64,000 nucleotides of DNA from Streptomyces sp. NBC_01716 (GCF_036248275.1 NZ_CP109181.1:6014001-6078000), one strand, 5' to 3'; shown: positions 35,225 to 43,588, numbered from the stretch's first letter. Translations and numbers: made by a program. Notes: generated by a model from the letters alone, not told the origin.

Positions 35225-37764
35225 CGGGCGGAGACCCCTTCCAGCGTCAGAAACGTCAGATCCGGCTTCATCTGGTCGCGCTCGGGCACGAACCGCACCG
35301 TCGGATCCGGCGCGTCCGGCGCGTTGACGAAGGAGACGAAGCGCCGCAGCCGCTCCGGGTCCCCCAGCGTCTCGGCCCACTCGTCCCGGTAGCCGGTGAC
35401 ATGGTCGGCCATCAGCCGCTCCAGCTCGTCGCAGAGCCCCAGCGAGTCGTGCACGACCACGTCCCGCACATGGTCGAGGCCGCCCTCGATCCGGCCGAGC
35501 CACGCCGAGGTGCGCTCAAGACGGTCGGCGGTGCGGATGTAGAACATCAGAAAGCGGTCGATCAGCCGCACCAGCGACTCGTCGTCCAGATCCCGCGCCA
35601 GCAGATCCGCGTGGCGCGGCTCGGCGCCGCCGTTGCCGCCGACGTACAGATTCCAGCCCTCCGCAGTCGCGATGATCCCGAAGTCCTTGCCGCGCGCCTC
35701 CGCGCACTCCCGGGCGCAGCCCGAGACCGCCGACTTGAGCTTGTGCGGTGCGCGCAGCCCCCGGTAGCGCAGCTCCAGATCGATGGCCATCCGGACCGAG
35801 TCCTGCACCCCGTAACGGCACCAGGTCTGGCCGACGCACGACTTCACCGTGCGCAGCGCCTTTCCGTACGCGTGCCCCGACTCGAAGCCCGCGGCCACCA
35901 ACCGCTCCCAGATCCGTGGCAGTTGATCGACCCGCGCACCGAACAGATCGATGCGCTGGCCGCCCGTGATCTTCGTGTAGAGCCCGAAGTCCCGTGCCAC
36001 CTCACCGATCACGATCAGTTTCGCCGGGGTGATCTCACCGCCCGGGATACGCGGCACGATCGAGTACGAGCCGTTGCGCTGCAAGTTGGCGAGGAAGTGG
36101 TCGTTCGTGTCCTGGAGCGCGGCCTGTTCGCCGTCCAGGACATGGCCGCTCAGCCCGAGCGTCGGCGCGAGCGAGGCGATGATCGAGCCGACGGCCGGCT
36201 TGCAGATCTCACAGCCGTCACCGCCGCGCGCGCTCTCGCGGCCGTGCGAGTCGAGCAGCGACGCGTACGAGGTCACGCGCAGGGTCCGCACGATCTCGTA
36301 CAACTCGCCGCGGGTGTGCGGGAAGCAGCCGCAGAGTCCGCCGTCGCCCGCCGTGGGCAGCAGCCGGCCGATCACCTTCACACAACTGCCGCAGCCCGTA
36401 CCGGCCTTGGTGCACTGCTTCACCTCAGGCAGCGTCGCGCACGCGGTGATCGCGCCCTTGGTCACATTGTGGCAGCTGCAGATCACGGCACTGTCGGGCA
36501 GCGACGCCGGACCGAGCGCGGCCGGCGTGCCGGCCCCCGGCGGCAGGACGAGCTGTTCCGGCGGTACCGGCGGCACGGAACCGGTCAGCGGGCGCAGCAT
36601 CCCGTAGGCGTCCGCGTCACCGACGAGCACGCCACCGAGCAGCGCCCCGTCCGCGCCGACGACGACCTTCTTGTAGACGCCCGAGCGGGAGTCCGCGTAG
36701 ACGACATCGAGGCAGCCGGGGGAGGCGCCGTGCGCGTCGCCGAACGAGGCGACGTCCACCCCGAGCAGCTTGAGCTTCGTGGAGAGGTCGGCCCCGGTGA
36801 ACTCGGCCGCGTCCTCGGTGACTTCGGCGATCGCGTCCGCCGCTGTCCGCGCCATCTCGTAGCCGGGTGCCACCAGCCCGTACACCCGCCCGTCGGATGT
36901 GAGCGCGCACTCGCCGATCGCGAAGATCCGGGGGTCCGACGTACGGCACCGCTCGTCGACCGCGATGCCGCCGCGCTCGCCGACCCGCAGCCCCGCGTCG
37001 CGCGCGAGCGCGTCCCGGGGCCGTACACCCGCCGAGAAGACGACGAGATCGGCCGCCAGGACCGAACCGTCCGACAGGACCATGCCGTTGACGGCACCCG
37101 CCGCGTCCGTCGTCACCTCCTGTGTGCCGACGCCCGTATGGACGGTCAGCCCCATGCCCTCGATCGTGCGCAGCAGCGCGGCGCCGCCGCCGTCGTCCAC
37201 CTGGACCGGCATCAGCCGGGGCGCGAACTCCACGATGTGGGTGTCGAGTTGAAGCCCCTGCAACGCACCTGCCGCCTCCAGACCCAGCAGCCCGCCGCCC
37301 ACCACGGCGCCGGTGCGGGCGGTCTTCGCGTACTCCTCGATCGCCAGCAGGTCCTCGATCGTGCGGTAGACGAAACAGCCGGTCGCGTCCCTGCCCGGCA
37401 CGGGCGGGACGAACGGGAACGAGCCGGTCGCCAGCACGAGCGTGTCGTACGTGAACGTGAGCCCGGTGCGCGAGGTGACCGTGCGCGTGGCGCGGTCGAC
37501 GGACTCCGCCGGGTCGTCCAGATACAGCTCGATGCCGTGCCGGGCCATGAAGTCCGGCTCCACCAGGGAGAGTTCGTCCGGAGTCCGGCCGGAGAAGTAC
37601 GAGGTCAGCCGGACCCGGTCGTAGGCGGGGCGCGGCTCCTCGCAGAGCACCACGATCCGTGCCCGACCGGTCGTGCCGCGCTCGGCGAGGGCTTCGAGGA
37701 ACCGCTGGCCGACCATGCCGTGGCCGACGACCACGATGGTGGGCAGGGACGTTGTGTCGGGCAT
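35221..37764 (-). CDS. nirB: Nitrite reductase (NAD(P)H) large subunit NirB
   Basis: 847 aa siroheme/FAD/iron-sulfur enzyme reducing nitrite to ammonium in the cytoplasm. Pyridine-nucleotide oxidoreductase domains cover about residues 1-320 (VVVGHGMVGQRFLEALAERG, VVGGGLLGLEAAGALQGL, IFAIGECAL). A BFD-like 2Fe-2S domain near 425-470 has CSCHNV and CTKAGTGCGSC. The sulfite/nitrite reductase module follows, with siroheme-4Fe4S Cys in SCVGQTWCRYG (near 640) and SGCARECAEA (near 680). GGAGG precedes ATG 37764. It overlaps nirD and lies 1 nt after the preceding FAD oxidoreductase gene. Confidence 0.95.
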   Translation of the reverse strand: MPDTTSLPTIVVVGHGMVGQRFLEALAERGTTGRARIVVLCEEPRPAYDRVRLTSYFSGRTPDELSLVEPDFMARHGIELYLDDPAESVDRATRTVTSRTGLTFTYDTLVLATGSFPFVPPVPGRDATGCFVYRTIEDLLAIEEYAKTARTGAVVGGGLLGLEAAGALQGLQLDTHIVEFAPRLMPVQVDDGGGAALLRTIEGMGLTVHTGVGTQEVTTDAAGAVNGMVLSDGSVLAADLVVFSAGVRPRDALARDAGLRVGERGGIAVDERCRTSDPRIFAIGECALTSDGRVYGLVAPGYEMARTAADAIAEVTEDAAEFTGADLSTKLKLLGVDVASFGDAHGASPGCLDVVYADSRSGVYKKVVVGADGALLGGVLVGDADAYGMLRPLTGSVPPVPPEQLVLPPGAGTPAALGPASLPDSAVICSCHNVTKGAITACATLPEVKQCTKAGTGCGSCVKVIGRLLPTAGDGGLCGCFPHTRGELYEIVRTLRVTSYASLLDSHGRESARGGDGCEICKPAVGSIIASLAPTLGLSGHVLDGEQAALQDTNDHFLANLQRNGSYSIVPRIPGGEITPAKLIVIGEVARDFGLYTKITGGQRIDLFGARVDQLPRIWERLVAAGFESGHAYGKALRTVKSCVGQTWCRYGVQDSVRMAIDLELRYRGLRAPHKLKSAVSGCARECAEARGKDFGIIATAEGWNLYVGGNGGAEPRHADLLARDLDDESLVRLIDRFLMFYIRTADRLERTSAWLGRIEGGLDHVRDVVVHDSLGLCDELERLMADHVTGYRDEWAETLGDPERLRRFVSFVNAPDAPDPTVRFVPERDQMKPDLTFLTLEGVSAR

Positions 37765-37765
37765 C

Positions 37766-39067
37766 TCAGGAGCCTCCGTCGGGAGTGAGCAGGTGGAGCA
37801 GCGGGGTGGTGGGCGGCAGCGGTTCGTCGTCCTCCCAGGTGCGGGCGAGCGCGCCGATCGTCGTGAGGTCGCCGAGGAGCACACCGCCGACGAGCCGGTC
37901 GCCACGGACGACGACCTTGCGGTAGGCGCCCCGCGTCGCGTCGGTCAACTGGACGACGTCGTCACCGGGCAGGGGTGTCGTCTCGCCGAACGCGGCCAGG
38001 TCGAGCGGGAGCGGGGCCTCGGGCGTGTGCCCGCCGAGGGGCGAGAGGGTGAGGCGGGTGAGGGAGCGGGTGCCGGTGTAGCGGGTCGCGGGTCCTTCGG
38101 GAGCGGTGTCCTCGGTGAGCAACCGGGCCAGCGCGTCGGCCTGTTCGAGCGCCGCGCCGGCGAGACCGTAGAGCCGGCCCCGGTGTTCGGCGCAGTCGCC
38201 GATCGCGTGGACGCGGGGGTCCGACGTCCGCAGTTCGTCGTCGACGACGATGCCGCGCCGGACATCGAGCCCGGCGGCGCGCGCGAGGCCCGTGCGGGGG
38301 CGTACGCCGCAGGCCAGGACGGTGAGTTCGGCGTCGAGACGGAAACCGTCGGCGAGCTCGACGGCAGCCACTCGGCCGGCCCCTGAGTCCGTTTCGGTGA
38401 GTACGAGGCCGCGTACCCGGCACTCAGTATGGACCTCCACCCCCCACGACTCCAGCCGGCGCCGCAGCAACAGCGAGCCCGCACGGTCGAGTTGACGCTC
38501 CATCAGATACTCGCCCTGCTGCGCGAGCACCACCTGCGCGCCCCGCTCGGCCAGGGCGCGGGCGGCCGAGACTCCCAGGAGCCCGCCACCGACGACGACG
38601 GCCCTGGTCCCCGGCCGTACGGCCGCCGACAGCGCCAGACAGTCGTCCATGGTCCGGAAGGCGTGCACCCCCTCCGGCAGACCGTGGTGGTCCGGCCCCC
38701 AGAGCCCGCGCAGCGGCGGCAGGACGGGGTTCGACCCGGTCGCGAGGACGAGCCGGCCGTAGGGGACGACGCTGCCGTCGTCGCACCGCACCACCCGCTC
38801 GGCACGGTCGATCCGCACCGCCCGGACACCGCGCCGCTCGGTCCCGGTCACCCGTGGCAGGCCGATCACCTCGGGGCCGTACCGCCCGGCGAGCACGTCG
38901 GCCAGCAGCACGCGGTTGTACGGTGCGTGCGTCTCCTCGCCGAGCAGGGTGACCCGGGTGGCCCCGGTCGCGGCGGAAGGCGAGGCGGCGATGCGTTGGG
39001 CCAGCCGTACCCCGGCCGTGCCCCCGCCGATCACCACGATCTCCGTCGCCCCGCCGTCAGCAGCCAT
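37766..39067 (-). CDS. FAD/NAD(P)-dependent oxidoreductase of the nitrite reductase operon
   Basis: 433 aa flavoprotein that resembles only the N-terminal reductase half of NirB/NasB: EIVVIGGGTAGVRLAQRIAA (FAD site), AVVVGGGLLGVSAARALAERG (NAD(P)H site), VHAIGDCAEHRGRLYGL and a C-terminal RKVVVRGDRLVGGVLLGDLT. There are no iron-sulfur Cys motifs and no siroheme domain. It is probably an electron-transfer subunit for nitrate or nitrite reductase (NasC-like role). First gene of the operon; nirB starts 1 nt after its stop. ATG 39067 excludes a Cys/Arg-rich upstream extension. Confidence 0.8.
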   Translation of the reverse strand: MAADGGATEIVVIGGGTAGVRLAQRIAASPSAATGATRVTLLGEETHAPYNRVLLADVLAGRYGPEVIGLPRVTGTERRGVRAVRIDRAERVVRCDDGSVVPYGRLVLATGSNPVLPPLRGLWGPDHHGLPEGVHAFRTMDDCLALSAAVRPGTRAVVVGGGLLGVSAARALAERGAQVVLAQQGEYLMERQLDRAGSLLLRRRLESWGVEVHTECRVRGLVLTETDSGAGRVAAVELADGFRLDAELTVLACGVRPRTGLARAAGLDVRRGIVVDDELRTSDPRVHAIGDCAEHRGRLYGLAGAALEQADALARLLTEDTAPEGPATRYTGTRSLTRLTLSPLGGHTPEAPLPLDLAAFGETTPLPGDDVVQLTDATRGAYRKVVVRGDRLVGGVLLGDLTTIGALARTWEDDEPLPPTTPLLHLLTPDGGS

Positions 39068-39089
39068 GTCCGCAGACTGCGCGGCCGGT

Positions 39090-39127
39090 GTTACCCGGCG
39101 GCACCACCACTGTTTCCCGCTCGGAAC
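39090..39127 (-). promoter_or_regulatory. GlnR-box candidate upstream of the nir operon
   Basis: Minus strand GTTCC-n6-GAAAC-n6-GGTGC-n6-GTAAC. The four 5-mers keep the 11 nt period of the GlnR box (GTNAC-n6-GAAAC repeated); one b-site is perfect and two others have one mismatch. 23 bp upstream of the operon ATG. Confidence 0.55.
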
Positions 39128-39262
39128 GCTGCCCTCAGCACGGGCCGGCACGGCGTGTGAGGCCGCACATGCCCCCGGCCCACGCACCGGCGGACGTGGC
39201 GTCCACCACCTCCGCCGATATCAGTATGAGGGAGAACGACCTCGTCCCATAGGCTCGCGATC

Positions 39263-40042
39263 ATGCCCGACATATCGCTGACCACGCTTGTCGTCCTCTG
39301 CCTCGCGGCAGCCGCCGCGGGCTGGATCGACGCCGTGGTCGGCGGCGGCGGACTCCTGCTCCTGCCCGCGCTGCTGCTCGGTCTGCCGCACGTACCCGCC
39401 GCGCACATCCTCGGCACGAACAAGGCGGTGGCCATCGTCGGCACCGGCGGCGCCGCCGTCACCTATGTGCGCAAGGCGCCGGTGGACGTGAAGAGCGCCG
39501 TGCGGATCGGGCTGATGGCTCTCGCCGGGTCGATGGCGGGGGCGTTCTTCGCCGCCGGGATCAGCAGCGACGTGCTCCGCCCGGTGATCATGGTGGTGCT
39601 GCTCGGTGTCGCCGCCTTCGTGATGCTGCGGCCCTCGTTCGGCAGGGCGCGGGCGGGCGAGCCCGCCACCCGGGGACGGCACCTCACCGCGATCGTCCTC
39701 GTCGGCGGCGGGATCGGCTTCTACGACGGGCTGTTCGGTCCCGGCACGGGCACCTTCCTCGTACTGGCGCTGACCGCCGTGCTGCACCTCGATCTGGTCA
39801 CGGCGTCCGCCACCGCCAAGATCGTCAACGTCTGCACCAACGGCGGGGCGCTCGCGATGTTCGCCTACCAGGGCACCGTGCTGTGGCAACTGGCCGCGCT
39901 GATGGCGGTGTTCAACCTGGCGGGCGGCATGTTCGGCGCGCGCATGGCGCTCAGGAAGGGCAGCGAGTTCGTCCGCGGGGTGCTGCTCGTCGTGGTGTTC
40001 TCACTGGTCGCGAAGCTCGCCTTCGACCAGTGGACCGCCTGA
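39263..40042 (+). CDS. TSUP (TauE/SafE) family anion permease
   Basis: 259 aa inner-membrane permease of the TSUP family, whose members export or import sulfite, sulfonates or related anions. About eight hydrophobic segments are seen. The repeated family motif occurs as AAAGWIDAVVGGGGLLLLPA near residue 17 and GGGIGFYDGLFGPGTGTFLV near residue 150. TAGGCT lies 7 nt before ATG, suggesting a leaderless mRNA. Divergent from the nir operon, but no direct link to nitrite transport can be shown. Confidence 0.85.
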   Translation: MPDISLTTLVVLCLAAAAAGWIDAVVGGGGLLLLPALLLGLPHVPAAHILGTNKAVAIVGTGGAAVTYVRKAPVDVKSAVRIGLMALAGSMAGAFFAAGISSDVLRPVIMVVLLGVAAFVMLRPSFGRARAGEPATRGRHLTAIVLVGGGIGFYDGLFGPGTGTFLVLALTAVLHLDLVTASATAKIVNVCTNGGALAMFAYQGTVLWQLAALMAVFNLAGGMFGARMALRKGSEFVRGVLLVVVFSLVAKLAFDQWTA

Positions 40043-40065
40043 CGGTCGAACCGCCCGCCGACGCG

Positions 40066-40710
40066 TCAGCCGGGTCCCCGGACACCGATGAGATGCGCGT
40101 ACGTCACGACGTTGCCCCGGTAGCCGGTCTTCTCGGAGAACCCGCCGCCGCAGGTGATCACCCGCAGTTCGGCCCGATCGGCCTTCCCGTAGACCTTCCG
40201 GTCGGGGAAGTCCTCGTTGTCGTACACCTCGACCGCGTCGACCGTGAAGACGCCGGTCCGCCCGTCCGCTCGGGTGACCTCGATCCGCCCTCCCTTCTTC
40301 AGGGTGCCCAGGCTGTAGAAGACGGCCGGGCCGCGCGCGTTGTCCACATGGCCCGCGACGATCGCCGTGCCCTTCGCGCCAGGCGCGGTGCCCTGCCCGT
40401 ACCAGCCCGCGACATCGCCGTTCTCGGCCGGCGGCACGTCCAGGCTGCCGTCCTTCGCCAGACCCAGCCGGGTGACGGGGGCGTCGACGCCGATCTCGGG
40501 GATCCGGAGCCGTACGGGTGAGGAGGCCGGCATCGGGTCGGCGGCGGCGTCCGTATGGAAGCCGGGCCCGGCGGCGAACGCCTGGGCGGCCGACGGGATC
40601 GGCGGGGTGATGTCCCGCGAGCCGTTCTGTACGAGCCACACTCCGGCGCACGCGGCGCCGGCTATCAGCCAGGCCCTGCCCTTGACGCTCATCGGCCGGC
40701 CTTCGCGCAC
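40066..40710 (-). CDS. Class F sortase
   Basis: 214 aa membrane-anchored transpeptidase-like protein. An N-terminal transmembrane segment (about 11-28) precedes a Pro/Ala linker and the sortase barrel. Catalytic residues are His in TAIVAGHVDN (near 119), Cys187 in VITCGGGF and Arg in TGYRGN. Class F sortases of actinobacteria often lie beside a small secreted protein, as here. GTG 40710 has GGAGG 6 nt upstream. The gene ends convergent with the TSUP gene. Confidence 0.87.
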   Translation of the reverse strand: MREGRPMSVKGRAWLIAGAACAGVWLVQNGSRDITPPIPSAAQAFAAGPGFHTDAAADPMPASSPVRLRIPEIGVDAPVTRLGLAKDGSLDVPPAENGDVAGWYGQGTAPGAKGTAIVAGHVDNARGPAVFYSLGTLKKGGRIEVTRADGRTGVFTVDAVEVYDNEDFPDRKVYGKADRAELRVITCGGGFSEKTGYRGNVVTYAHLIGVRGPG

Positions 40711-40816
40711 ATGGTTCCTCCGGAAGTTGTTCCCCCGCCCCCGGCAGCGATGAGCATGACGGAGGCGGGGGCCACGGCGGTCACGGGTGCGGTGGAGGCC
40801 GCGGCCCGCCCACGTC

Positions 40817-41338
40817 CTAGCTGTCCTGCGCGCCGCTCGCCCGGCGGCGCAGGAGCCAGGTCCCGCCGACGGCGGCCGCGGCCAGCAAGGCCGCCCCCGC
40901 CGCGATCTGGGTGGTGTCGGGCCCGACGCTGCCGCCGACCCCTGTCCGTACGTGGCCGGACGGCTGGTGCTGACGGTGGTGCTCGACCGTCAGGTCGCCG
41001 CGGGCCTCCCGGCCGTTCTCGCAGCGTACGAAGATGTTGTACGTCCCGGCGCGGGTGTTCTCGGGCACCCGGAACTGGCCGACGACGATGTCCTTGTAGT
41101 CGCCCGGCCGCAGCCGGAACTCGCCCGCGCCCAGCGAATTCGCGTCGCCCGTGCCGTGGCCGTTCTTGCCGCAGGCGGTGGTGTTGACGGTGACCGTCGC
41201 GCCGGGCGCGGACGTCGACGGATACAGGTCCAGCTCACCCCGGTCGCCGGCGGACGCGGCGGTGGAGGCCGCGAGGGACACTCCGAGCGAGGCGGCCGCC
41301 AGCGCGGTACCGGTCAGCAGGCGGGCGGTGGTGCGCAT
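40817..41338 (-). CDS. Secreted or membrane-anchored protein beside the sortase
   Basis: 173 aa exported protein of unknown function. A signal peptide (ARLLTGTALAAASLGVSLAA, cleavage near ASA-GD) precedes an Ig-like or beta-sandwich domain of about 85 residues with two Cys (TTACGKNG and FVRCENG) that could form a disulfide. A His/Gln-rich linker leads to a C-terminal hydrophobic segment followed by LLRRRASG. There is no LPxTG-like motif before the hydrophobic segment. GGAGG lies 5 nt before ATG. It precedes the class F sortase gene on the same strand. Confidence 0.65.
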   Translation of the reverse strand: MRTTARLLTGTALAAASLGVSLAASTAASAGDRGELDLYPSTSAPGATVTVNTTACGKNGHGTGDANSLGAGEFRLRPGDYKDIVVGQFRVPENTRAGTYNIFVRCENGREARGDLTVEHHRQHQPSGHVRTGVGGSVGPDTTQIAAGAALLAAAAVGGTWLLRRRASGAQDS

Positions 41339-41437
41339 GGTGTCCTCCGGGGCGGCGCGGTTCTCGTCTCTTCCGAGATAAGGCGCAGCCCGGCGCGCAC
41401 GCCTGCTGATGGAGGATCAGATTGACTCCGTCCGTGC

Positions 41438-41504
41438 GGCGTGTCCCGCTTGCCGGTCGGAGTTCTCGCAGGTCGGAGCCGCGATACCGGGAGCGGGACA
41501 CGCC
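41438..41504. repeat. Long-loop inverted repeat
   Basis: GGCGTGTCCCGCT (41438-41450) and AGCGGGACACGCC (41492-41504), 13 bp arms around 41 nt, in the 245 bp gap between the secreted-protein gene and the aminotransferase gene. Possible terminator for the latter. No gene is seen in this gap. Confidence 0.5.
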
Positions 41505-41583
41505 GGGCCACCCGTCGTGCCGAATGGGTGAGGGTCCCCGGAAGCCGGCCAGGAAGCCGGCCCGGGGGCGGGACGGCGGCGGT

Positions 41584-42252
41584 TCAGATCGCGTCCCACT
41601 CCACCGATTCGTACGCCGCCCTCACCGTTCCCATCAGCTCCGGGTCGACCGTGAACGCCACGTCGTCGATCCGGTCGACGGGCGCGATGCCCTGCGAGTT
41701 CGTGACGAACGCCGACGCGTACGAGGGCAGGTCGGCCAGCGTCACCGGCCTCCGTACGGAGGGCAGCCGCGGCACAAGCAGCGCCATGGTGATCCCCAGC
41801 AGCGAAGGCGCCTCGGGCCACACCACGGACGTACCGTCCCAGAACGCGATGTTGGTGATCGCCCCCTCCGTCACCACCCCGCCGGGCGCGGTCAGCAGCG
41901 CCTCGTCGAAGCCCGCGCGCTCGGCCGCCCGCAGATAGTGCGTCTGCCCGAAGCCGCCCAGATGCTTGATGTGCGGCACCTCGCGGGTGAACGGCACCGA
42001 CATCAGGCCGTGCGGGCGGCCGGACTTGGTCTGCGGCGGCCGTACGGTGACCATCACCCGCGCCTCCTTGTCGCCCTCCGGCCAGTGCACATGGACGCGG
42101 GCCGAGGCGTCGGAGATGTCGCCGAGCGCGTGCCGGAGCAGTTCCCGTACGCGCTGACCGTCCAGACCCGCGCCGAACAGTTCACGGGTGGCCGCATCGA
42201 GCCTGGCGAGATGGAGATCCCGGCCACGGACCCGGCCGCCCCTGATCTGCAT
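41584..42252 (-). CDS. Class IV aminotransferase, N-terminus disrupted
   Basis: 222 aa PLP fold-type IV protein (branched-chain aminotransferase/ADC lyase relatives). The PLP Lys lies in REVPHIKHLGGFGQTHYLRA near residue 96, and VTEGAITNIAFWDG near residue 130 is the conserved E/N motif. The family usually has about 30 more N-terminal residues including GHFTxMQ. Here the DNA just upstream of ATG 42252 still encodes GHFTA in frame but is preceded by a TGA, and a copy of a dispersed repeat occupies 42269-42291. The gene is therefore either translated from the internal ATG or inactive. Confidence 0.7.
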   Translation of the reverse strand: MQIRGGRVRGRDLHLARLDAATRELFGAGLDGQRVRELLRHALGDISDASARVHVHWPEGDKEARVMVTVRPPQTKSGRPHGLMSVPFTREVPHIKHLGGFGQTHYLRAAERAGFDEALLTAPGGVVTEGAITNIAFWDGTSVVWPEAPSLLGITMALLVPRLPSVRRPVTLADLPSYASAFVTNSQGIAPVDRIDDVAFTVDPELMGTVRAAYESVEWDAI

Positions 42253-42268
42253 CGCGGTGAAGTGCCCT

Positions 42269-42291
42269 CAGGGTCTGTCGTTCAGATCTTG
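42269..42291 (+). repeat. Copy of the AGGGCCTGTCGTT dispersed repeat
   Basis: CAGGGTCTGTCGTTCAGATC at the 5' end of the class IV aminotransferase gene. It aligns with the copy at 43562 over about 26 nt with few mismatches. Confidence 0.55.
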
Positions 42292-42468
42292 CCGGGCTCG
42301 CCGTTGATCTCGACAACCTCGAAATGCCAGGGGATCTGCCATGGGCCCCACGGTATGACCGCTCACTCCTCGATCAGCCTGCGGGGTCCGGGGCCGCGCG
42401 AGGCCGGTTCGCCGACGGTGGCTTCCTCGGCGTTTCCAGGCGAGATGGTTCATGCGGGCCGGCGTAGC

Positions 42469-42496
42469 TTGACCTGAACCATGGTTTAAGTATCAG
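42469..42496 (+). promoter_or_regulatory. Promoter with internal palindrome for the FMN reductase gene
   Basis: TTGACC (42469-42474), 16 nt, TATCAG (42491-42496). The spacer holds the perfect palindrome AACCATGGTT (42477-42486), a plausible operator. The ATG is 9 nt after the -10. Confidence 0.45.
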
Positions 42497-42505
42497 GCTC
42501 GACGT

Positions 42506-43168
42506 ATGGACATCACCACGCACGACACCGACACCCGGGCGACCCCGAAATCCTCCGCCGCCCCGGAGGCCCCGCCGGCTCGGGACTCCCGGGCGCCCCT
42601 CAAACTCGCCGTCATCCTGGGCAGCAACCGGCACGGGCGGTTCGGCCCCGTCATCTCCGACTGGTTCGTCTCCCGGGCCGCCGCCCGCGCCGACTTTACC
42701 GTCGAGCTGATCGACCTCGCCGATACGGATCTGCCGACCGCCCTCTCCTTCGAACCGTCCGCGCCGGTCCGCGACCAACTCGCCGGGATCACCCACCGAC
42801 TGGCCGAGGCCGACGCCTTCGTCGTGGTCACCCCCGAGTACAACCACTCCTACCCCGCGTCCCTCAAAGCCCTGATCGACTGGCACTTCCACGAGTGGCA
42901 GGCCAAACCCGTCGGCTTCGTCTCCTACGGCGGGATCTCCGGCGGCCTGCGCGCCGTCGAGCATCTGCGCACGGTCTTCGCCGAACTGCACGCCGTGTCC
43001 GTACGCGACACCGTCTCCTTCCACAACGCCGGTGCGCTCTTCGACAAGGAGGGCAGGCACCGGGACCCGAAGGGCGCCGAGGCGGCGGCCGGCGCCATGC
43101 TCGACCAGATCGCCTGGTGGGGCCTGGCCCTGCGGGACGCCAAGTCGAGCCGTAGTTACGCCGGTTGA
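42506..43168 (+). CDS. NADPH-dependent FMN reductase family protein
   Basis: 220 aa flavodoxin-fold oxidoreductase. The phosphate-binding start LAVILGSNRHGRFGPVISDWF is near residue 35, and the FMN-site segment VVVTPEYNHSYPASLKALID near residue 110 is the family hallmark. The N-terminal 30 residues are a low-complexity Ala/Pro tail. Members reduce flavins, quinones, azo dyes or chromate; which applies here is unknown. Its promoter contains a palindrome. Confidence 0.88.
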   Translation: MDITTHDTDTRATPKSSAAPEAPPARDSRAPLKLAVILGSNRHGRFGPVISDWFVSRAAARADFTVELIDLADTDLPTALSFEPSAPVRDQLAGITHRLAEADAFVVVTPEYNHSYPASLKALIDWHFHEWQAKPVGFVSYGGISGGLRAVEHLRTVFAELHAVSVRDTVSFHNAGALFDKEGRHRDPKGAEAAAGAMLDQIAWWGLALRDAKSSRSYAG

Positions 43169-43221
43169 CGGGGGCGGGCCATATCGTGGGCGGCGGCGGC
43201 CCGACCGAAGGAGTGGCGCAC

Positions 43222-43560
43222 ATGACCGGTGCCGAGTTTCTGACCGTACTGACCACCACCGACAGCGCCGCGAAGGCGGAGACGCTGGCCCGGGGCGCGG
43301 TGGAGGCGCGGCTCGCCGCCTGCGCGCAGATCTCGGCGCCGGTCACCTCCGTCTACCGCTGGCAGGGCGCGATCGAGACGACGGAGGAGTGGCAGGTGCT
43401 CCTCAAGACGACCGCCGCCTGTTACGAGGCACTTGAGGCGCATCTGACAGCGGCGCACGACTACGACGTGCCGGAGATCCTGGCGGTGCCGGTGGTACGG
43501 GGCAATGCCCCGTACCTGGCCTGGCTGACGGCCGAAACGGCGCCCGACGGCACCGCCTGA
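43222..43560 (+). CDS. cutA: Divalent cation tolerance protein CutA
   Basis: 112 aa CutA1 trimeric ferredoxin-like protein. Hallmarks are LTTTDSAAKAETLARGAVEA, LAACAQISAPVTSVYRWQG and HDYDVPEILAVPVVRGNAPY. The family name comes from metal tolerance in Escherichia coli, but its function remains unclear. ATG 43222 follows GAAGGAG with 7 nt spacing. It ends at a repeat-derived hairpin shared with the convergent citE-like gene. Confidence 0.9.
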   Translation: MTGAEFLTVLTTTDSAAKAETLARGAVEARLAACAQISAPVTSVYRWQGAIETTEEWQVLLKTTAACYEALEAHLTAAHDYDVPEILAVPVVRGNAPYLAWLTAETAPDGTA

Positions 43561-43561
43561 T

Positions 43562-43588
43562 CCGGCCTGATCCAAACGACAGGCCCTA
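43562..43588. repeat. Copy of the AGGGCCTGTCGTT repeat between cutA and the citE-like gene
   Basis: Minus strand TAGGGCCTGTCGTTTGGATC plus AGGCCGG; the leading TAG is the stop codon of the citE-like gene. GGCCTG and CAGGCC can pair, so it can also terminate cutA transcription. Confidence 0.6.

Noticed and set aside
39067..39187. N-terminal extension of the nir-operon flavoprotein to 39187
   Set aside because: The added residues are Ala/Arg/Cys-rich, precede the FAD motif by an atypical distance and would run through the GlnR-box candidate.
42268..42453. A 61-codon minus-strand frame between the aminotransferase and FMN reductase genes
   Set aside because: Composition is Arg/Gly-rich without a motif and it includes the dispersed repeat; more likely displaced aminotransferase sequence and promoter DNA.
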